Assembly (NCBI RefSeq): GCF_020711235.1
Contig: NZ_JAJFAV010000018.1
Span: forward strand, 1-64,000
Direction: 5' to 3'
Length of the DNA: 64,000 nt
Origin: Hymenobacter sp. 15J16-1T3B
GTDB taxonomy: Bacteria; Bacteroidota; Bacteroidia; Cytophagales; Hymenobacteraceae
Below the pieces are notes generated by a model, which was not told the DNA's origin, searched no databases, and saw nothing but the letters and a program-made list of their open reading frames with translations. Below, piece after piece: positions 7,992 to 16,369 of the stretch. Position numbers and translations under genes: made by a program. Numbering within the stretch: position 1 is the first letter of the stretch; every line of letters begins with the position of its first letter.

Positions 7992-8765
7992 TTAGTAGGC
8001 TTTGCGCAGCATGTCGGCGTACTCGTTGGGCAGCGGCGAGGCCTCCACCGCCAGCGCGGCTTTCTCCACGTCGTATTCCACGCGCACCAGCTCCGAGCGC
8101 ACGCTGCCGGGGTCCGTCAGGATGGTGTGCTCGTCCAGGTGCAGCAGTTGGTAGGCGGCGCGTGGGTCGCCGTCTTTGGGCTTGCCCACCGAGCCGATGT
8201 TGAGCGCGTGCCGGTAGCGGGTTTCGCCCGCGTGTTCGTAGGCGAAGGTGCGGTGATAGGGCTTGTGGGTGTGTCCAAACAGCAGGATGTCGGCCTGGGC
8301 TTCCTGCAGCACGCGCAGGAAGCTGGCTTCGGGCCGGTCCTCGAACAGGTACTCGTTGATTTTGCGGGGTGAGCCGTGCACCATCAGCAAACTCAGCGTG
8401 CAGGGCTCTTCCTGAAAGTCCAGGCGCATGTGCTTGGGCAGGTAGCGCAGGTAGCGCCGCTCATCGGCCCCGACCACCTGGTTGGTAAAGGCAATGCTCT
8501 GGGCGCCCAGGTCTTTCTCCGTGTCCGTTTTGTAGGCGCAGCCGCAGTTCTCGCTGGCCAGGCCAATGCCCTGGTCGTAGTTGCCGGCCAGCGTGGGGAT
8601 GCCCCGCCGGCGGACCTCGTTGACCACTTCATTCGGCCAGGGGGCGTAACCCACTAAGTCACCCAGGCAAAAAATCATGTCCGGGCGGCGCCGGTCCATA
8701 TCGGCCAGCACCGCTTCCAGGGCCGGCAGGTTGCCGTGCACGTCGGAGAAAAAGGCAATTGTCAT
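7992..8765 (-). CDS. Metallophosphoesterase of the ars operon
   Basis: The 257-residue product shows all calcineurin-like phosphoesterase motifs in order: DVHGN (8-12), GDLVGY (about 36-41), GNYDQ (about 61-65), a VHGSPR segment (about 129-134) and GHTHKP (about 163-168). These ligands hold a two-metal centre. Members of this subfamily occur repeatedly in arsenic islands of Bacteroidota and other groups, where their substrate is not established. It sits between the DUF6428 gene (72 bp upstream) and the GNAT gene. The context suggests a detoxification or nucleotide-repair role linked to arsenic, which is an inference. Confidence 0.85.
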   Translation of the reverse strand: MTIAFFSDVHGNLPALEAVLADMDRRRPDMIFCLGDLVGYAPWPNEVVNEVRRRGIPTLAGNYDQGIGLASENCGCAYKTDTEKDLGAQSIAFTNQVVGADERRYLRYLPKHMRLDFQEEPCTLSLLMVHGSPRKINEYLFEDRPEASFLRVLQEAQADILLFGHTHKPYHRTFAYEHAGETRYRHALNIGSVGKPKDGDPRAAYQLLHLDEHTILTDPGSVRSELVRVEYDVEKAALAVEASPLPNEYADMLRKAY

Positions 8766-8837
8766 GGAAGAGAGAAAAGAGGGGAAGAAGGGAACAGAGA
8801 AACGGCGCCGCCCGGGAGGGCTGCGCCGCTGAATCCG

Positions 8838-9296
8838 TTAGCAGCACCCGCCACCCGGCGTGCAGCCGGCTACCTGCAGTTGGGGCAGGGCCAGGTCCTG
8901 GGCCGGAATGCCACAGGCCTCCTGGGCCAGGCAGGCGGTGTGCTTGGGCGTGAGCACGAAATCGGTGCCATCGAAGGCCAGGCCGAACTTGCCGATGGTG
9001 GCTTGCTGGTATTCGACCTCGATGTCGAGGTCCTCGCGGCCGAGAATCTTTTCCGACAGCTTCAGGATATGCAGAAACTTCTGGGGCGCCAGGCGGTGGT
9101 CGTAGTCGCCGGTTTCCCAAAGCTGGAAGTTGGCGACGGTTTCGCGGCGCTCGACGCCGCCGCAGTCGATGAAATGCTTGCTCACCAGGCCCACTTCCGT
9201 CACGTGGAAGTGCGCCGGCAGGTAGGTGCCGTCGGGCAGGCGAAAGTTCACGGCGTCGAGTCCGGCAAGGGACTGCTTCATTTCGGCGATGTTCAT
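8838..9296 (-). CDS. DUF6428-family protein of the ars operon
   Basis: The 152-residue protein has the DUF6428 pattern: a predicted strand with ...PAHFHVTEVG, then FIDCGG, ETVANFQLWETGDYDHRL, and a C-terminal half with a Cys near HTACLAQEACG and a terminal GGGCC. The family is found almost only in arsenic operons of Bacteroidota and related groups, and its biochemical role is unknown to me. Conserved His and Cys residues suggest As(III) or metal binding. It is the second gene of the operon, 51 bp after arsR. Confidence 0.75.
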   Translation of the reverse strand: MNIAEMKQSLAGLDAVNFRLPDGTYLPAHFHVTEVGLVSKHFIDCGGVERRETVANFQLWETGDYDHRLAPQKFLHILKLSEKILGREDLDIEVEYQQATIGKFGLAFDGTDFVLTPKHTACLAQEACGIPAQDLALPQLQVAGCTPGGGCC

Positions 9297-9347
9297 GGGT
9301 ACAGCGGTTGGGTTATGAATGTGAAGGAAAAGGGCAGCAGCGCGGAA

Positions 9348-9698
9348 TCAGCAGCTACACGCATCCGCGGGCCCGCAGGCCGGGCTGGCAGTAGCTTCAA
9401 TGAAGAAGGCCGTGAACAGCTGCTGCACCTGCTGCAGCAGCTCGGTGTTAAGGCAGTAGCACACCGTCAGCCCGTCGATTTCCCCGCGGATGAGGTCCAG
9501 GGCCTTGAGCTCCTGCAGGTGCTGCGAAACCGTGGTGCGCGAGAGCGGCAGCTCGGCGGCGATGTCGCCGGAAATGCACGTCTGCTTGGAGGCAAGCAAT
9601 TGAATGATGGCCACGCGGGCCGGGTGCGCCAGCGCCTTCGCCACGCGGGCCAGCTGTTGTTGCTCTTCGGTAAAGGCGGCGGTTTTGGCGTAGGTCAT
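9348..9698 (-). CDS. arsR: ArsR-family repressor of the ars operon
   Basis: The 116-residue winged-helix protein contains [16 protein letters not shown], the recognition helix [18 protein letters not shown] and a wing [13 protein letters not shown]. Cys residues occur in QTCISGD, in VCYC and in the C-terminal [10 protein letters not shown], so As(III) could be held by three thiols, though the exact trio is not evident. ATG 9698 is chosen; an in-frame ATG at 9722 lies inside the likely promoter. The promoter with a perfect dyad sits just upstream, consistent with autorepression. It heads the operon arsR-DUF6428-phosphoesterase-GNAT-acr3. Confidence 0.88.
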   Translation of the reverse strand: MTYAKTAAFTEEQQQLARVAKALAHPARVAIIQLLASKQTCISGDIAAELPLSRTTVSQHLQELKALDLIRGEIDGLTVCYCLNTELLQQVQQLFTAFFIEATASPACGPADACSC

Positions 9699-9719
9699 GG
9701 CAGGCTGTGAAGTATGTTG

Positions 9720-9757
9720 CAAATATACGACATAATATGACGCATGTTTACGTCATA
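9720..9757 (-). promoter_or_regulatory. ars operon promoter and ArsR operator
   Basis: On the minus strand a perfect Bacteroidota -7 element TATATTTG covers 9727 to 9720, 22 bp before the arsR start. Upstream of it lies a dyad TATGACG-N8-CGTCATA (9736-9757) at the place where the -33 region would be. A repressor bound there would block the promoter. The dyad is directly visible; ArsR binding is inferred. Confidence 0.65.
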
Positions 9758-9996
9758 AAGTTTTTTTCAACTTTTTTTCACTGCCAACTACATGCATTCA
9801 GCCGCAGGCGCCTACAAGCGCTTGGTGAGGTGGTCGGAACCAAGGCGCGCAAACTCCAGCACCCGCGCCGCTTACAGTCAATTGATTGTGACGAAGGAAA
9901 TAATTTTATTTATCTAATAATCAATGCATTAACTAAGAAACTTGGATTTTTTTCGACGCCTGGGCAAACCCCGCCCTATTTACTGATATAACCTTC

Positions 9997-10162
9997 ATGA
10001 AAGCTCGCTTCTACATCCTCAACCACGCGCGCCAGCTGGCCCCCTGCCAGCGGCAAAGGGGGCCTCCATGTGCGCTCGGTCGGCCCTCTGGTGGACGTGT
10101 TGCTCACCGGCATTTCCTGGCCGAATTACAAGCAGAGCCGGTTTTTACGTATTCCTAGGTAG
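9997..10162 (+). pseudogene. Possible frameshifted small gene
   Basis: An ATG at 9997 opens MKARFYILNHARQL and then degenerates into poor sequence. From about 10049 the +1 frame reads sensibly (GGLHVRSVGPLVDVLLTG, then WPNYKQSRFLRIPR) to a stop at 10160-10162. The change of frame falls near a GC-rich run around 10051-10065, so this may be a real frameshift, a sequencing error or chance. I do not recognise the product. The rest of 9758-10308 is AT-rich near arsR and otherwise shows no convincing gene. Confidence 0.3.
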
Positions 10163-10308
10163 AAACCTGTTCGGACCTGCGTCCGAGCCCAAGCCGGCCC
10201 GTTGCCTTACCGCACCGGGTCGGCAATAACCGGAACCGCAAGGTTCCACCCCGCCAAGGCGACACAACCATACCTCGCTGCGGCAACCAAAAAATCCTCC
10301 ATCATTCA

Positions 10309-11211
10309 TTGAAGAACGAACATGAAACACCAGTACTCAACGCCGCCCGCACGGGCGAAACTCATCCAGAAGCTGTTCAGCGTTGCCCTTCTGATACCCT
10401 AGCCTTACCGCCGACTCCGGTCGCGGATGTGAATGCGAGCCCGGCGCCGGCGCTGGAGTCGCAGTTGCTGCCGCATGTCAGGCTCCACGTAGAGCAGCAA
10501 GCCAAGCACTGGGACCTGGCCGTTCGGGGTAAACTTCAGTCGTTGACTACCCCGCAGGCCTTGGCAGACGACTTGGCGCGGGCGGCGGCTAACGTCCGGC
10601 GTATTCTGGCAATGGCTCAGCCACAGCTGCGCATCGGCAACGCGTTGCCCTTGGCGCACCAGCAGCAAGTGTTGCGGCAAATCCTGAACGTTCAGCGCCT
10701 GCAGACCCAATTCGAAACCCAAACGTCCGGCGGGGCCTACGCCCCGCATGTGCGGGCGGAACTGGAAGCGGAGCTGTTCGGCTACGATTTGGAATTGGAC
10801 CCGCGCTTACGACCGGTGTACGGTTACCTCACGACCGTTGGGTATGAACCCGCGGAAGTAGAGCAGTACGGACGTTTTGCTTTGCGGCTCCGGCCGCATA
10901 TGCTCAGCCGCACGACGCTGTCTATTACCGATACCCTCGACAGGGCCGTGGTCCCGGCCGCCTACACCAATCTGCCGGTCACGGCGCTGATTCCGAACGT
11001 GTCAGGCTACGTACGGTGCTTTCTGGGCAGAATGGTGACTGCCACTACCATGCAGGAGCTGGAGTTCCGCTACGTGGAGGCTCAGTACCACGGGGGCGTT
11101 GGCTTGGCCGACATTGACTGCCTCTTGACCAAGCAACTGCAAGATGTCCCGCCGGACGTTTGCGACCGTTGCCGGGCAGCGGGCATTGATGTCCGAGAGT
11201 TCGGTACCTAA
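10309..11211 (+). CDS. DUF3626-family protein
   Basis: The frame spans 300 codons from a TTG at 10309. The true start is uncertain; a GTG at 10429 is an alternative, since the first 45 residues look disordered. The conserved core matches DUF3626: QTQFETQTSGG (about 130-140), an ELFG segment, RPVYGYL (about 167-173), YGRFALRLRP, RTTLSITD (about 204-211) and RYVEAQYHGG (about 253-262). The order of an Arg motif, an S/T-rich strand and a late Glu-containing motif is reminiscent of ADP-ribosyltransferase folds, which is inference. No signal sequence is seen. Its stop overlaps the stop of the opposing gene by 4 bp. Confidence 0.7.
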   Translation: MKNEHETPVLNAARTGETHPEAVQRCPSDTLALPPTPVADVNASPAPALESQLLPHVRLHVEQQAKHWDLAVRGKLQSLTTPQALADDLARAAANVRRILAMAQPQLRIGNALPLAHQQQVLRQILNVQRLQTQFETQTSGGAYAPHVRAELEAELFGYDLELDPRLRPVYGYLTTVGYEPAEVEQYGRFALRLRPHMLSRTTLSITDTLDRAVVPAAYTNLPVTALIPNVSGYVRCFLGRMVTATTMQELEFRYVEAQYHGGVGLADIDCLLTKQLQDVPPDVCDRCRAAGIDVREFGT

Positions 11212-11549
11212 CCCTGCCGTAACCCGTAGCGCCGGTAAAGTTCGGCCAGGCCGGCCTCGTTCGTTGTGAACGGGAAGGGCTGGCCGAATTTTAGCAGCTT
11301 GGCCCACAGCATGGGCGGGCCGGCTTCGCCTGCTACCTGCACGACCAGTGCGGCGAAAGCCGCGGGGCGAATGGCATTGCTGAGCCCCAGGGCCAGCAAT
11401 GGAACAGCGGGCGCAGTGGCGAAATGGCCGAGTAGCACCGGTTCGGCAAACCACTCCACTTCCTCCCCCAGGCCCAGGGGGTACTGCGGATGCGTGGAGT
11501 CCACGCGCAGGGGCGGGAAAACGCTGTCGTCAAAACCCAATGCTTTCAT
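11208..11549 (-). CDS. Unknown 113-residue protein, convergent to DUF3626 gene
   Basis: The product has no recognised family. It begins MKALGFDDSVFPPLRVDS and has an acidic-hydrophobic N-terminal half, a central Ala/Leu-rich segment (about 45-75) and a C-terminal helix ending YRRYGLRQG. No membrane segment or signal is convincing. The residue balance is better than in the overlapping frames on both strands. Its 3' end overlaps that of the DUF3626 gene by 4 bp. If DUF3626 is a toxin, this could be its protective partner, but convergent order makes that only a suggestion. Confidence 0.45.
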   Translation of the reverse strand: MKALGFDDSVFPPLRVDSTHPQYPLGLGEEVEWFAEPVLLGHFATAPAVPLLALGLSNAIRPAAFAALVVQVAGEAGPPMLWAKLLKFGQPFPFTTNEAGLAELYRRYGLRQG

Positions 11550-11683
11550 CCTAAACTGACCGGTACCGGCTAAGCAAAGTTATACGTAAGCCCGCGGTTT
11601 TGAGCGCGCCCGCCAGCCGGCGGAGCGCCGCGCCGGCCCAACCGCGGTATGCGGGTAGATTGGCCGTTTGCCTCCCAACGCGT

Positions 11684-11712
11684 AAGCCGCTCCCTCACCG
11701 GAGCGGCTTTTT
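11684..11712 (+). terminator. Hairpin with T-tract
   Basis: A perfect 10-bp stem AAGCCGCTCC / GGAGCGGCTT (11684-11693 and 11700-11709) with a 6-nt loop is followed on the plus strand by further T residues. It is a good rho-independent terminator for rightward transcription. It also lies 27 bp past the stop of the leftward gene at 11736, so it may act in both directions. Confidence 0.65.
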
Positions 11713-11735
11713 CGTATTCCGTGCTGCCTGATAGC

Positions 11736-12068
11736 TCAGAGCCGGGTGCGAAGGAAAGCCAGGAGCTGCTGCTGCCCTTGTTCCATGGCTGCTACGCGCT
11801 CCGTGAGCTGCTCCAAGGCTGCCAGGATGGCTTCATGGCCTGCCACAAGCGGCTTGTCCGCCACGGCCGAGGGCGTACGGCCCCGCTCCTTTCGGCGACG
11901 GGCCTTGCCCGCGGATTGACTTTCGAGTGGATGTGCCCGCCCGGCCCGTTGGTTACAGGCCGCCACGCGGCAGGGGCTGCCGCAGTATTTCTGCACCCAC
12001 CGCTTCTTGGGAACAAACTTTCGCCGGCAGTACTCACAGGCAATTTGGGAAGTATCGTGGAGGGACAT
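11736..12068 (-). CDS. Zinc-ribbon-like protein with C-terminal coiled coil
   Basis: The ATG at 12068 gives 110 residues; the open frame extends far upstream but that part is low complexity. The N-terminus holds CEYCRRKF (Cys pair near 11-14), then QKYCGSPCR (near 28-36), the CxxC...YCxxxCR pattern of short zinc-binding domains. The middle is basic (about 50-68, rich in Arg/Lys). The C-terminal 35 residues form a regular heptad-like helix (AILAALEQLTERVAAMEQ). A nucleic-acid-binding role is plausible. The function and partner are unknown. Confidence 0.6.
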   Translation of the reverse strand: MSLHDTSQIACEYCRRKFVPKKRWVQKYCGSPCRVAACNQRAGRAHPLESQSAGKARRRKERGRTPSAVADKPLVAGHEAILAALEQLTERVAAMEQGQQQLLAFLRTRL

Positions 12069-12575
12069 GGGCGTTTGGCGTTGGTACCAATTGCAAGTAA
12101 CGAATACGCTTTTTGTGTCCTTTTTCTGACGAGCAGCGGGCAGCAGGTTTGCAGCGATGAAACGCTCCCCCTCTTCTGCCCCGCCGACCAGTCCGCTGGC
12201 CCTGGCACATCCGCCTGACCGGGTTGTGTCTTCTCCCCCTGCTTCACGGTGCCGGCAGCCGCCGTTGCCGCTGGGTTTTTCGTGCGAATACGGCCGCAAA
12301 TTCAGGCAAAAAGCTGCCAGACAGTCGATTGCGGCTAGAGCTGTATCAGATGAACCGTTCGCGGCCCGGCGCCACCTTTGCCCGCACCCTCCCCGCGGGG
12401 CCATGCTTCTGACCCACCTCCCGACACCTGTCGCCCTTATTACCCTGTTGCCGGTCCGGCGCGGTGATGCGGGGCTATTTACCGCCGGCGACACGCTTTA
12501 ACGCGGGCCTCCCCAACCCTGTTTCTCACCCCACAACCGGGCGCCTGATGCCCGTAATTTCTACCTGCGAATAGC
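12069..12575. other. Stretch without a convincing gene
   Basis: About 500 bp between the zinc-ribbon gene and the small membrane protein. Open frames on both strands are rich in Pro/Arg/Ser and look like shadows. I see no repeat, hairpin with a T-tract or promoter element that I would support. Confidence 0.4.
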
Positions 12576-12839
12576 ATGAACCGCATGAAGATTGCCCTCT
12601 GCACTGCCCTGCTGGCCTTGTTGGCCGGGGCCTTTTATGCCGCTTACCGTGGCGTGCAACTGTACCGCGAAGTCACGCGGCCCCTGGAGCCGGTGGCTGG
12701 CGCTCCGGCCCTGCTGGCGCAGCCCGGCAAACAGGTGACTACCTACAGCTTTTCCGTGGTGCGCGAAGTAGTGGCGGCACCGGTACCGGTGGCCGCGCCG
12801 CAGCGCCCCCAACGGGCTCGCCGGCCGCAACGACCGTGA
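12576..12839 (+). CDS. Small membrane-anchored protein of unknown function
   Basis: The 87-residue product starts with a signal-anchor (about residues 5-25, ending AAYRGVQLY). A polar stretch follows, then a Pro/Arg-rich tail (about 66-87). It would be a single-pass membrane or exported protein. No family is recognised. It is divergent in orientation from the metal-efflux operon next to it and its 3' end lies 94 bp from the 3' end of the ATPase gene. A contribution to metal resistance cannot be argued from sequence. Confidence 0.4.
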   Translation: MNRMKIALCTALLALLAGAFYAAYRGVQLYREVTRPLEPVAGAPALLAQPGKQVTTYSFSVVREVVAAPVPVAAPQRPQRARRPQRP

Positions 12840-12933
12840 GCGGGGCCCCGGTTAACGCGCTGTCCTTGCTCGCGCAGCCAAGTTTGCACCTGGCCGGCTC
12901 TGCGGGGCTGTTCCAACTGAACGAGGTAGGCGA

Positions 12934-15078
12934 CTACTGGTGGGCCGTTGCCGGCGCCCCGGTTGAGTCGGTGAAGTTCATGCGCTGGATGCGCCAAGCG
13001 TTGAGAATAGCCAGCAGGGCCACGCCTACGTCGGCAAACACGGCTTCCCACATCGTGGCCACGCCGCCGGCGCCCAGGGCCAGCACCACACCTTTCACGG
13101 CAAAGGCCAGCCAGATATTCTGCCACACCACCGTATGCGTGGCGCGGGCAATGCGCCGGGCCGTGGCAATCTTGCTGGGGTGGTCGGTTTGAATGACGAC
13201 GTCGGCCGTTTCAATGGTGGCGTCCGAGCCCAGGCCGCCCATGGCAATGCCCACGTCGGCCAGGGCCACCACGGGCGCATCGTTCACCCCATCGCCCACG
13301 AAGGCCAGTTTATGGCCCGCGTCCTTATACTGCTGCACGTAGCGGGCCTTGTCTTCGGGCAGCAGCCCGCCGTGGGCTTCGGGGATGCCCAACGTAGTGG
13401 CCACCCGCTGCACGATGCTGTCCTTGTCGCCGGAGAGCATGACCAGCTTCGTGATGCCATCGGCTTTCAACTCCTGCACGGCGCGGGCCGCGTCCTCCTT
13501 CGGGGCGTCGGCCACGGTCAGGTAGCCGGCGTACTGCCCGTTGACGGCGGCCACCACGATGCTGTCCACTACCTGGTCCACCTCGGGCGGATAGGCCACA
13601 CCGAATTTGGCGAGCAGCTTGGTGTTGCCGGCCAGTACGTCGCGCCCGTCCACCCGGCCGCGCAGGCCATGGCCGGCAATTTCTTCCACGTTTTCCACTG
13701 CCACGCCAGCCGCGGCGGCGCCCACGTGCGTGACCACGGCCTTGGCAATGGGGTGGGTCGACTTAGTTTCCAGCGCCCCCAGCAGGCGCAGCAGCTGCTC
13801 TGGTGCCGTGCCGGGCGCGGGCTGCACCTGCTGCACAGCAAACACGCCCTGGGTGAGGGTACCCGTTTTGTCCATGACCACGGTGTCCAGCTCGCGCATC
13901 GCGTCCAGAAAGTTAGAACCCTTGAAGAGAATGCCCGCCCTGGAAGCGGCGCCGATGCCGCCGAAATAGCCCAGCGGGATGCTCACCACCAGCGCACAGG
14001 GGCAGGAAATAACCAGGAACACCAGGGCCCGGTAAAGCCAGTCGCGAAACGCGTAGTCCTCGACCACGAAGTAGGGAACAGCCACGAGCAGCGCGGCCAG
14101 CAGCACCACGATGGGCGTGTAGGTCTTGGCAAACTTGGTGATGAACTGCTGGGTCTTGGCCTTGCGCCCCACCGCGTCCTGCACCAAGGCCAGGATTTTG
14201 GCCAGCTTGGTGTCCTGGTAGCCAGCCGTTACGGCGACCTGAATCAGCGATTCGAGGTTGACCATGCCCGCGAGCACCGGCTCGCCCGCCTGCTTGGTCT
14301 GGGGGACCGATTCGCCGGTCAGGGCAGCGGTGTTCAGCGAGGCCGGGCCTTGGACCAACGTACCGTCGAGGGCCACTTTCTCGCCGGGCTTCACCTCAAT
14401 GGTGTCGCCCACCGCCACCTGCTTGGGGTCGAGCACCACGGCCTGCCCGTCGCGCAAGACCGTGACTTCGGTGGCTTGAATTTCCAGCAATGCCCGGATG
14501 CTGCGCTTGGCCCGGTTCACGGCCGCGTCCTGGAACAGCTCGCCCACGGTGTAGAACAGCATCACGGCCACGCCTTCCGGGTACTCCCCGATGGCAAAGG
14601 CGCCGAGCGTGGCCAGGCTCATGAGCAGAAACTCGTTGAAGACATTGCCCGACGGAATGCTCTGCAGCGCCGAGCGAATGACTTTCCAGCCCACCAGCAG
14701 AAAGGCCACGGCGTACCAGGCCAGCCGCACGTAGCCGGCGAAGAACCCCACCCGGTAATAGTCCAGGGCGATGCCGGCCAGCAGCAGCAGCAGGCTGATG
14801 CCCGGCAGCAGATACGGGTTAACGTCCGCGTTGTCCTCCTGCTGGTTGCGGGCAGCCGCGGGGGAGGCGATGACGGGCTGGCCGGCCAGGTTCACCACCC
14901 GCTTGCCGGGGGGGCGGTGCGGGGCGCGGTGGTCGTGGCCGGGCACATCGTGGCCTTCGGGCTCCGCAGCCGCGTCGGGGGTGAGCTGGTCGCGGCTGAG
15001 CGCGCCCACGTTTTCGAGATTCACCTGCTTGGCGGTGTTGAGCTCGTCGTTGGTATCGGGGGAAGCAGGGTCAGGCAT
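12934..15078 (-). CDS. Heavy-metal P1B-type ATPase (Zn/Cd/Pb/Co exporter)
   Basis: The 714-residue protein has the P1B order: an N-terminal His-rich stretch (EGHDVPGHDHRAPHR, about 42-56) instead of an HMA domain, membrane helices, the actuator TGES (about 253-256), the ion-site SCPCAL (about 357-362), the phosphorylation site DKTGT (Asp403), HP in THPIAK, and the GDGVNDAP hinge. The CPC motif with an His-rich tail fits Zn/Cd/Co-type transport from the cytoplasm to the periplasm. It is the last gene of an operon after the CzcB-like adaptor (70-bp gap), so the ATPase would feed the periplasmic RND pump. Confidence 0.93.
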   Translation of the reverse strand: MPDPASPDTNDELNTAKQVNLENVGALSRDQLTPDAAAEPEGHDVPGHDHRAPHRPPGKRVVNLAGQPVIASPAAARNQQEDNADVNPYLLPGISLLLLLAGIALDYYRVGFFAGYVRLAWYAVAFLLVGWKVIRSALQSIPSGNVFNEFLLMSLATLGAFAIGEYPEGVAVMLFYTVGELFQDAAVNRAKRSIRALLEIQATEVTVLRDGQAVVLDPKQVAVGDTIEVKPGEKVALDGTLVQGPASLNTAALTGESVPQTKQAGEPVLAGMVNLESLIQVAVTAGYQDTKLAKILALVQDAVGRKAKTQQFITKFAKTYTPIVVLLAALLVAVPYFVVEDYAFRDWLYRALVFLVISCPCALVVSIPLGYFGGIGAASRAGILFKGSNFLDAMRELDTVVMDKTGTLTQGVFAVQQVQPAPGTAPEQLLRLLGALETKSTHPIAKAVVTHVGAAAAGVAVENVEEIAGHGLRGRVDGRDVLAGNTKLLAKFGVAYPPEVDQVVDSIVVAAVNGQYAGYLTVADAPKEDAARAVQELKADGITKLVMLSGDKDSIVQRVATTLGIPEAHGGLLPEDKARYVQQYKDAGHKLAFVGDGVNDAPVVALADVGIAMGGLGSDATIETADVVIQTDHPSKIATARRIARATHTVVWQNIWLAFAVKGVVLALGAGGVATMWEAVFADVGVALLAILNAWRIQRMNFTDSTGAPATAHQ

Positions 15079-15148
15079 TGGAGAATACGCGTGTGGGATG
15101 AATAAACAAGAACGGTGGCCGGGAGGGGCCGTACGCCAGGCGAAGCGG

Positions 15149-16345
15149 CTACTCTTCCTCTTCGGCGTTTTTCAGTTTGGCCAGCAGCGAGTAGGCCCCG
15201 TCCGTAACGAAGGTGGTTGTCGCCGGCACGGTTTCCGGCAGGGTGACTTCGGTGTAGTCGTCTTCGCTGCGGCCCAGCGTCACGGGCACCATCCGGTAGC
15301 GGCCGGGCGCCTCTACGGCAAAGGCGTAGTTGTTGCCCTCAAAGCGCACCAGGGCGGCATTGGGCAGGGCCGTGGCGTCGGAGCGGCCGGTTTCGATGGT
15401 GGCCCGCACGTACAGGCCCGGCAGCAGGGCGGGGTCGTTTTCCTGGTCGAGGTGGCCGTGCACGCGCACGGTGCGGTCCTCGCCGATGGCCTTGCCCACC
15501 AGGTATACCCGGGCGGTTCGCTCGCGGCGGGAGTCGGCGGAGTCACTGGCCAGCGTGAAGCGTATCAACTGCCCTTTCTGCACCCGGGCCACGTCCTTCT
15601 CGAAGACGACCAATTCCACGTGCAGGTGCTCGGGGTCCACGATTTCAAACAGGGGCTCGGTGGCCGTCACGCTCTGGCCCACCGTCACGTTCACGGCCCG
15701 CACGAAGCCCGCCCGCGGCGCCCGCAGGGTGGCCGTGGTGGTGATGGCTCCGCCCACCGGCAGCCCGGCGATGCGCAGCTGCGCGGCCTGCGCGGCCGTT
15801 TGCACCTGCAGGGCTTCCGCTTCGGCCTGGGCCCGCTGGTAGTTTTTGAGCGGTGCCACTTCCTGCTGGTAGAGCTCGCGCTGGCGGGCCAGCTCGGCGT
15901 TGGCAAACTTCAGGCGGCTGCGCAGCTCCAGGTACTCCTTCTGCAGGGTGACAAATTCGGGGTTGCGCAGCACGGCCAGGGCTTCGCCCTTGCGCACGCG
16001 GGTACCCTGCAGCAGCTCGGTGCTTTGCACGTAGCCGCCCAGCGGCGCCGTAATGGACACGGCGCTTTCCGGCGGCACGTCCAGCGTGCCGTTTACGGCC
16101 AGGCCCGCGCCCATCGCCCGGGTGCTCACGCGCCCGGTTTTCAGGCCGCCGGCCTGTTGCTCCGCCGGCGAGAGCGTCACTACATCCGAGGCTTCGGCCG
16201 CTTCGTCGGCGTTTCCGGCCGAGGCCTCGCCCGCTTCTGTTTTCCGGGCGTCGGTGCTTTCCGCGTCGGCGGATTCAGGTTTTTCCTTGCTGCAGCCGGC
16301 CAGCGACAGGCTCAGCAGCAGCAACAGGGATGCTATTTTATTCAT
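15149..16345 (-). CDS. czcB: CzcB-like periplasmic adaptor of RND efflux pump
   Basis: The 398-residue protein begins with a lipoprotein signal (LSLAGC lipobox near residue 18), then a disordered acidic stretch. It continues with the adaptor hairpin, barrel-sandwich half-motifs (APLGGYVQSTELLQGTRVRKGE near 100-121; APRAGFVRAVNVTVGQSV further on) and a membrane-proximal domain. Such adaptors link the RND trimer to the outer-membrane channel. It follows the CzcA-TolC fusion gene by 24 bp in the same operon. No His-rich metal-binding extension is seen, so metal specificity rests on the pump and context. Confidence 0.9.
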   Translation of the reverse strand: MNKIASLLLLLSLSLAGCSKEKPESADAESTDARKTEAGEASAGNADEAAEASDVVTLSPAEQQAGGLKTGRVSTRAMGAGLAVNGTLDVPPESAVSITAPLGGYVQSTELLQGTRVRKGEALAVLRNPEFVTLQKEYLELRSRLKFANAELARQRELYQQEVAPLKNYQRAQAEAEALQVQTAAQAAQLRIAGLPVGGAITTTATLRAPRAGFVRAVNVTVGQSVTATEPLFEIVDPEHLHVELVVFEKDVARVQKGQLIRFTLASDSADSRRERTARVYLVGKAIGEDRTVRVHGHLDQENDPALLPGLYVRATIETGRSDATALPNAALVRFEGNNYAFAVEAPGRYRMVPVTLGRSEDDYTEVTLPETVPATTTFVTDGAYSLLAKLKNAEEEE

Positions 16346-16369
16346 GAGAAAAAGTCCGAAGGATAAGGA

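Noticed and set aside
13135-15105. A 656-codon plus-strand frame opposite the P-type ATPase
   Set aside because: Same His/Arg/Gly/Val-rich shadow composition, while the minus strand has all P1B motifs.
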